Source: Frankiaceae bacterium
GTDB lineage: Bacteria > Actinomycetota > Actinomycetes > Frankiales > Frankiaceae
Length of the DNA stretch: 8,676 nt
NCBI GenBank assembly: GCA_030840885.1
Contig: JAVEDQ010000129.1
Coordinates: forward strand, 1 to 8,676
Direction of reading: 5' to 3'
Within the stretch, counting starts at the first letter, position 1; the number at the start of each line of letters is the position of its first letter. The notes under the pieces are model-generated. The model worked only from the letters and a program-made list of their open reading frames with translations. It was not told the origin of the DNA and did not search any database. The position numbers were made by a program, and so were the translations under genes. Shown piece by piece: positions 5,533-8,676 of the stretch.

Positions 5533-6381
5533 GTGCGCACCCTCGACACCGGTACCGACGATCTGCTGGCCAGCGTCGATGCCGGCGTCGCCACCCTGAC
5601 CATGAACCGGCCGGCGCGACGCAATGCGTTGTCACCGGCGATGCTCGACGCGCTGGCGCGCCTGCTCGCCGCGGTCGAGGTCGACGACGAGGTGGGCTGC
5701 GTCGTCCTCACCGGCGCCGGCGAGGCGTTCTGCGCCGGAGGTGACGTCCGGGCGATGGACGAGGGATACCAGGACGAGGGATACCAGGACGAGGGAGACC
5801 AGGCTCGGGCGGCGGTGCCGTTCGACGTGAAGGTCCACCGGCAGCGGCTGTCGCAGCGCGCGACGAGCGGGGCGATCTGGTCGATGCCCAAGCCAGTGAT
5901 CGCGTCGATCCCCGGCCCCGCCGCCGGTGCGGGACTCTCGCTCGCGCTGGCCTGCGACCTCCGCTACGCCGCCGACACCGCGGTGCTGACCACGGCGTTC
6001 GCCAAGGTCGGGTTCTCCGGCGACTACGGCGGCACCTGGTTCCTCACGCAGATCGTCGGGACCGCGAAGGCGCGGGAGCTGTACTACTTCTCCGATCGGC
6101 TCTCGGCCACCGAGGCGGCCCGGCTCGGCGTGGTCTCGGAGGTGTTCCCGGCGGCTGACCTCGCCGCGGCGGTGGACGCGAAGGCCCGCCGCCTGGCCGC
6201 CGGGCCACGGGTCGCCCACCGCTACATGAAGGAAGCACTCAACCGGGCCGTCACCGGGGAACTCGTCGAGTGCCTGGACCTGGAGGCGTCGTTCCACAAC
6301 CACACCGGCCGCACCGAGGACCACCAGGAGGCGGCGCGGGCGTTCGTGGAGAAGCGGTCGCCGGTGTTCCGCGGGCGTTGA
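5533..6381 (+). CDS. Enoyl-CoA hydratase/isomerase family protein (crotonase fold)
   Basis: A 282-residue crotonase-superfamily protein acting on acyl-CoA thioesters. MNRPARRNALSPAML (24-38) and AFCAGGDVRAMDEG (65-78) give the first half of the oxyanion hole. IPGPAAGAGLSLALACDLRYA (126-146) gives the second. The classical hydratase Glu144 position holds a non-acidic residue in GAGLSLALA, and the Glu164 region reads GFSGDYGGTWFL (160-171) with Asp164. That pattern is closer to PaaG-type isomerases than to true hydratases, so the reaction is uncertain. Residues 76-90 (DEGYQ, DEGYQ, DEGDQ) come from a triplicated 15-bp repeat in the loop after the oxyanion segment. The start is a GTG with GAGG 6 nt upstream, matching the normal family N-terminus. 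It is the second gene of a VOC-ECH pair. Confidence 0.9.
   Translation: MRTLDTGTDDLLASVDAGVATLTMNRPARRNALSPAMLDALARLLAAVEVDDEVGCVVLTGAGEAFCAGGDVRAMDEGYQDEGYQDEGDQARAAVPFDVKVHRQRLSQRATSGAIWSMPKPVIASIPGPAAGAGLSLALACDLRYAADTAVLTTAFAKVGFSGDYGGTWFLTQIVGTAKARELYYFSDRLSATEAARLGVVSEVFPAADLAAAVDAKARRLAAGPRVAHRYMKEALNRAVTGELVECLDLEASFHNHTGRTEDHQEAARAFVEKRSPVFRGR
5758..5802 (+). repeat. In-frame 15-bp tandem repeat, three copies, inside the enoyl-CoA hydratase gene
   Basis: The units are 5758-5772, 5773-5787 and 5788-5802. Units 1 and 2 are identical (GACGAGGGATACCAG); unit 3 differs by one base (TAC to GAC). They encode DEGYQ-DEGYQ-DEGDQ. The unit length is a multiple of three, so copy-number change would keep the frame. 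Confidence 0.95.
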
Positions 6382-6420
6382 AGGGCACTGACGAGCGCTG
6401 GCGGGCACTGGCGGGCACTG
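6381..6420 (+). repeat. 10-bp tandem repeat after the enoyl-CoA hydratase stop
   Basis: GCGGGCACTG occurs twice in direct succession (6401-6410 and 6411-6420). It is preceded by two diverged units, AAGGGCACTG (6381-6390) and ACGAGCGCTG (6391-6400). The first base of the array is the last base of the stop codon. It is non-coding and lies just before the terminator hairpin; no function is evident. Confidence 0.75.
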
Positions 6421-6440
6421 ACGGGACGAATCAGCAGAAC

Positions 6441-6477
6441 GCTGCCCGGGCCGGCTCGCCAGCACGGCCCGGGCAGC
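6441..6477. terminator. Strong bidirectional terminator hairpin between convergent genes
   Basis: GCTGCCCGGGCCG (6441-6453) pairs perfectly with CGGCCCGGGCAGC (6465-6477). The 13-bp GC-rich stem has an 11-nt loop that can add three more pairs (GCT with AGC). It lies between the 3' ends of the enoyl-CoA hydratase gene and the sugar dehydrogenase gene. No U-tract follows on either strand. Being symmetric, it could serve both transcripts. Confidence 0.8.
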
Positions 6478-6482
6478 AGCTG

Positions 6483-6508
6483 GATCGACGGCGACGTTCC
6501 GGTCGATC
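6483..6508 (-). terminator. Secondary inverted repeat overlapping the sugar dehydrogenase stop
   Basis: GATCGAC (6483-6489) and GTCGATC (6502-6508) form a perfect 7-bp inverted repeat with a 12-nt loop. On the minus strand it is met before the stronger hairpin at 6441-6477, so the two would act in tandem. A role in termination or mRNA stability is inference. Confidence 0.35.
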
Positions 6509-7559
6509 AGGAGTAGGCGAGCGGCACCTTGAGGACCTTGTCGCCGGAGCCGTTCGACGTCGTGATCCACAGCGACCGCCCGTCCGGGCTCGTCACCACG
6601 GTGCGGATCCGGCCGTAGGTGCCGCGGTAGTACTCGGTGCGGCTGGTCACGGTGCCGTTCGCGTCGTCGACGGCCAGCCGCCACATCCGCTGGCCGCGCA
6701 GGCCGCCGACCCAGAGGGCCTGGCCGGCGAAGGCGAGCCCGCTGGGCGAGGCGTCCACCGGGTGCCATTCGGTGAGCGGATCGCGAAAGCGCGGGTCCTT
6801 GGCCTGGCCCTCGACAATCGGCCAGCCGTAGTTGCCGCCGGCGACGATGCGGTTGACCTCGTCCCAGGTGTCCTGGCCGAACTCGGTGGCGTACATACGA
6901 CCCCGGCCGTCCCAGGCCATGCCCTGCACGTTGCGGTGGCCGTAGCTGTAGACGCGCGAGCCGGCGAACGGGTTGCCGGGGGCGGGCGCACCAGTGGTCG
7001 TGACGCGCAGGATCTTCCCGCCCAACGAGGCACGATCCTGCGCGCGGCTGCGCGTCCCGGCGTCACCGGTCGAGACGTAGAGCATCCGGTCCGGCCCGAA
7101 GGCGAGCCGGCCGCCGTTGTGGTTGGTGCCCTTCGGGATGCCGGTGACGATCGCCGTTGGAGCGGTACCGAACCGGAAGCGGACGACCCGGTTGTCGGTC
7201 GCGGTGGTGGTGTAAGCGAAGACGAGCCCGTCCGCGGCGTAGTTCGGGGAGACCGCGAGGCCGAGCAGGCCGCCCTCCCCCGCGTGCACGACGCCGGGCA
7301 CCGTCCCGCGGGCGACGGTGGTGCCGTCCGGACGGATCTGGATCAGCCGGGCGGAATCGCGCTGGCCGACGAGTGCGCTGCCGTCGGGCAGGAAGGCGAG
7401 CCCCCAGGGGATGGCGAGGTTGCCGGCGACCTGCCGAACGGGCGTACCCGGTGTGGCGCAGCCGGCCGCGACGAGCAGGGCCAGGAGCGCGACGAAGATC
7501 GCCCTCGGCCCCCTTGCCACCCGGCTCAGAGAGTGACGATAATGTGCCAAATCATTCAT
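6507..7559 (-). CDS. PQQ-dependent sugar dehydrogenase (GSDH) family lipoprotein
   Basis: A 350-residue exported six-bladed beta-propeller protein of the glucose/sorbosone dehydrogenase family. Soluble relatives oxidise sugars with PQQ. The N-terminus has Arg-rich residues (13-19), a hydrophobic core IFVALLALLVAAG (21-33) and Cys34 in a lipobox-like VAAGC, predicting a membrane-anchored lipoprotein outside the cell. Family motifs follow in order: IPWGLAFLPDG (50-60), GEGGLLGLAVSP (94-105), NHNGGRLAFGPD (146-157), YSYGHRN (204-210) and the GGNYGWP turn (241-247). His147 and Arg209 align by motif with the catalytic His144 and Arg228 of Acinetobacter soluble glucose dehydrogenase. The ATG at 7559 has GAGG 9 nt upstream; an in-frame TTG at 7595 is less likely. 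PQQ use and the sugar are not proven, and no PQQ synthesis gene is in view. Confidence 0.9.
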   Translation of the reverse strand: MNDLAHYRHSLSRVARGPRAIFVALLALLVAAGCATPGTPVRQVAGNLAIPWGLAFLPDGSALVGQRDSARLIQIRPDGTTVARGTVPGVVHAGEGGLLGLAVSPNYAADGLVFAYTTTATDNRVVRFRFGTAPTAIVTGIPKGTNHNGGRLAFGPDRMLYVSTGDAGTRSRAQDRASLGGKILRVTTTGAPAPGNPFAGSRVYSYGHRNVQGMAWDGRGRMYATEFGQDTWDEVNRIVAGGNYGWPIVEGQAKDPRFRDPLTEWHPVDASPSGLAFAGQALWVGGLRGQRMWRLAVDDANGTVTSRTEYYRGTYGRIRTVVTSPDGRSLWITTSNGSGDKVLKVPLAYS

Positions 7560-7786
7560 ATGTCGCAGCCTCACCCGCTTTGTGTCACGACGCAACCCCG
7601 CAGCGTGACCTATTGGAGTGGTCGAAGACCTGGTGTCGATGGCGGCGTTGCCCGTACCCCGGATCGAGGGGCACCTGGAAGCGAGGCGCAGCCGGTCCGC
7701 TCGTAGCTGCCTCTCGCCCGATCGGTTGGATAAGGATGTGAAACGCTCAACCGCTTGAAGCCCTCGGGTTCGGACACATCCCCTGC
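7560..7786. promoter_or_regulatory. Divergent intergenic region, sugar dehydrogenase / ABC ATPase
   Basis: A 227-bp gap with no convincing gene. It must contain both divergent promoters, but no clear -35/-10 pair is seen. Visible elements are an inverted repeat GTCACG (7584-7589) / CGTGAC (7604-7609) with a 14-nt spacer, upstream of the dehydrogenase, and a small palindrome TCAA-CCGC-TTGA (7747-7758), 28 bp before the ABC start. Both are candidate operator sites only. The ABC gene lacks an obvious Shine-Dalgarno site just before its ATG. Confidence 0.35.

Positions 7787-8676
<890 letters not shown>

Noticed and set aside
5758..6420. Tandem repeats considered as a CRISPR-like array
   Set aside because: The units are 10-15 bp, directly adjacent and without spacers, so they are simple tandem duplications.
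5632..6768. A 378-codon minus-strand open frame across the enoyl-CoA hydratase gene
   Set aside because: It overlaps the hydratase and the dehydrogenase 3' end, shows no family motif and has shadow-frame composition.
6270..7706. A 478-codon open frame on the plus strand across the sugar dehydrogenase gene
   Set aside because: It is antisense to a clear GSDH-family gene and its translation is low-complexity Arg/Gly/Ala/Pro. High GC keeps the frame open by chance.
7736..7758. Possible tiny leader peptide before the ABC gene
   Set aside because: The ATG is followed at once by TGA, and the overlapping GTG frame gives only six codons with the AAGGA too close to act as its ribosome site.

Overview
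The window is high-GC DNA (roughly 70% G+C by eye) with strong third-position G/C bias, GTG as well as ATG starts and short intergenic gaps. This fits an actinobacterium. The F420-type PPOX protein, the patatin-like protein and the lipid or CoA-linked enzymes support that, but the sequence does not fix a genus.

Layout, left to right. (1) The 3' two thirds of an acyl-CoA synthetase (+) run in from the left edge and end one base from the stop of a convergent SRPBCC-fold gene (-). A terminator-like hairpin lies inside the last codons of that minus-strand gene. (2) A patatin-like phospholipase (+) starts divergently from the SRPBCC gene. It is followed by a 128-bp convergent gap holding a run of eight C-tracts, which is a G-quadruplex motif on the minus strand. 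(3) A minus-strand operon of three putative redox enzymes reads leftward: F420-type PPOX protein, aldo/keto reductase, SDR oxidoreductase. The last two overlap by four bases (GTGA). (4) A divergent 160-bp region with palindromes separates this operon from a plus-strand pair, a VOC/glyoxalase-fold protein and an enoyl-CoA hydratase/isomerase-family protein. The latter carries an in-frame triplicated 15-bp repeat. (5) A convergent junction follows with a 10-bp tandem repeat and a strong terminator hairpin. (6) A minus-strand lipoprotein of the PQQ-dependent sugar dehydrogenase (GSDH) family comes next. (7) After a 227-bp divergent gap, a plus-strand ABC transporter ATPase runs off the right edge.

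The genes look like ordinary actinobacterial accessory metabolism: acyl-CoA activation and modification, lipid hydrolysis, and redox enzymes of unknown substrate. I found no mobile element, CRISPR array, tRNA or rRNA, and no multi-gene defence, toxin or biosynthetic system. The most distinctive signals are small: the G4 tract, the in-frame minisatellite, and hairpins embedded in the 3' ends of two minus-strand genes at convergent junctions.
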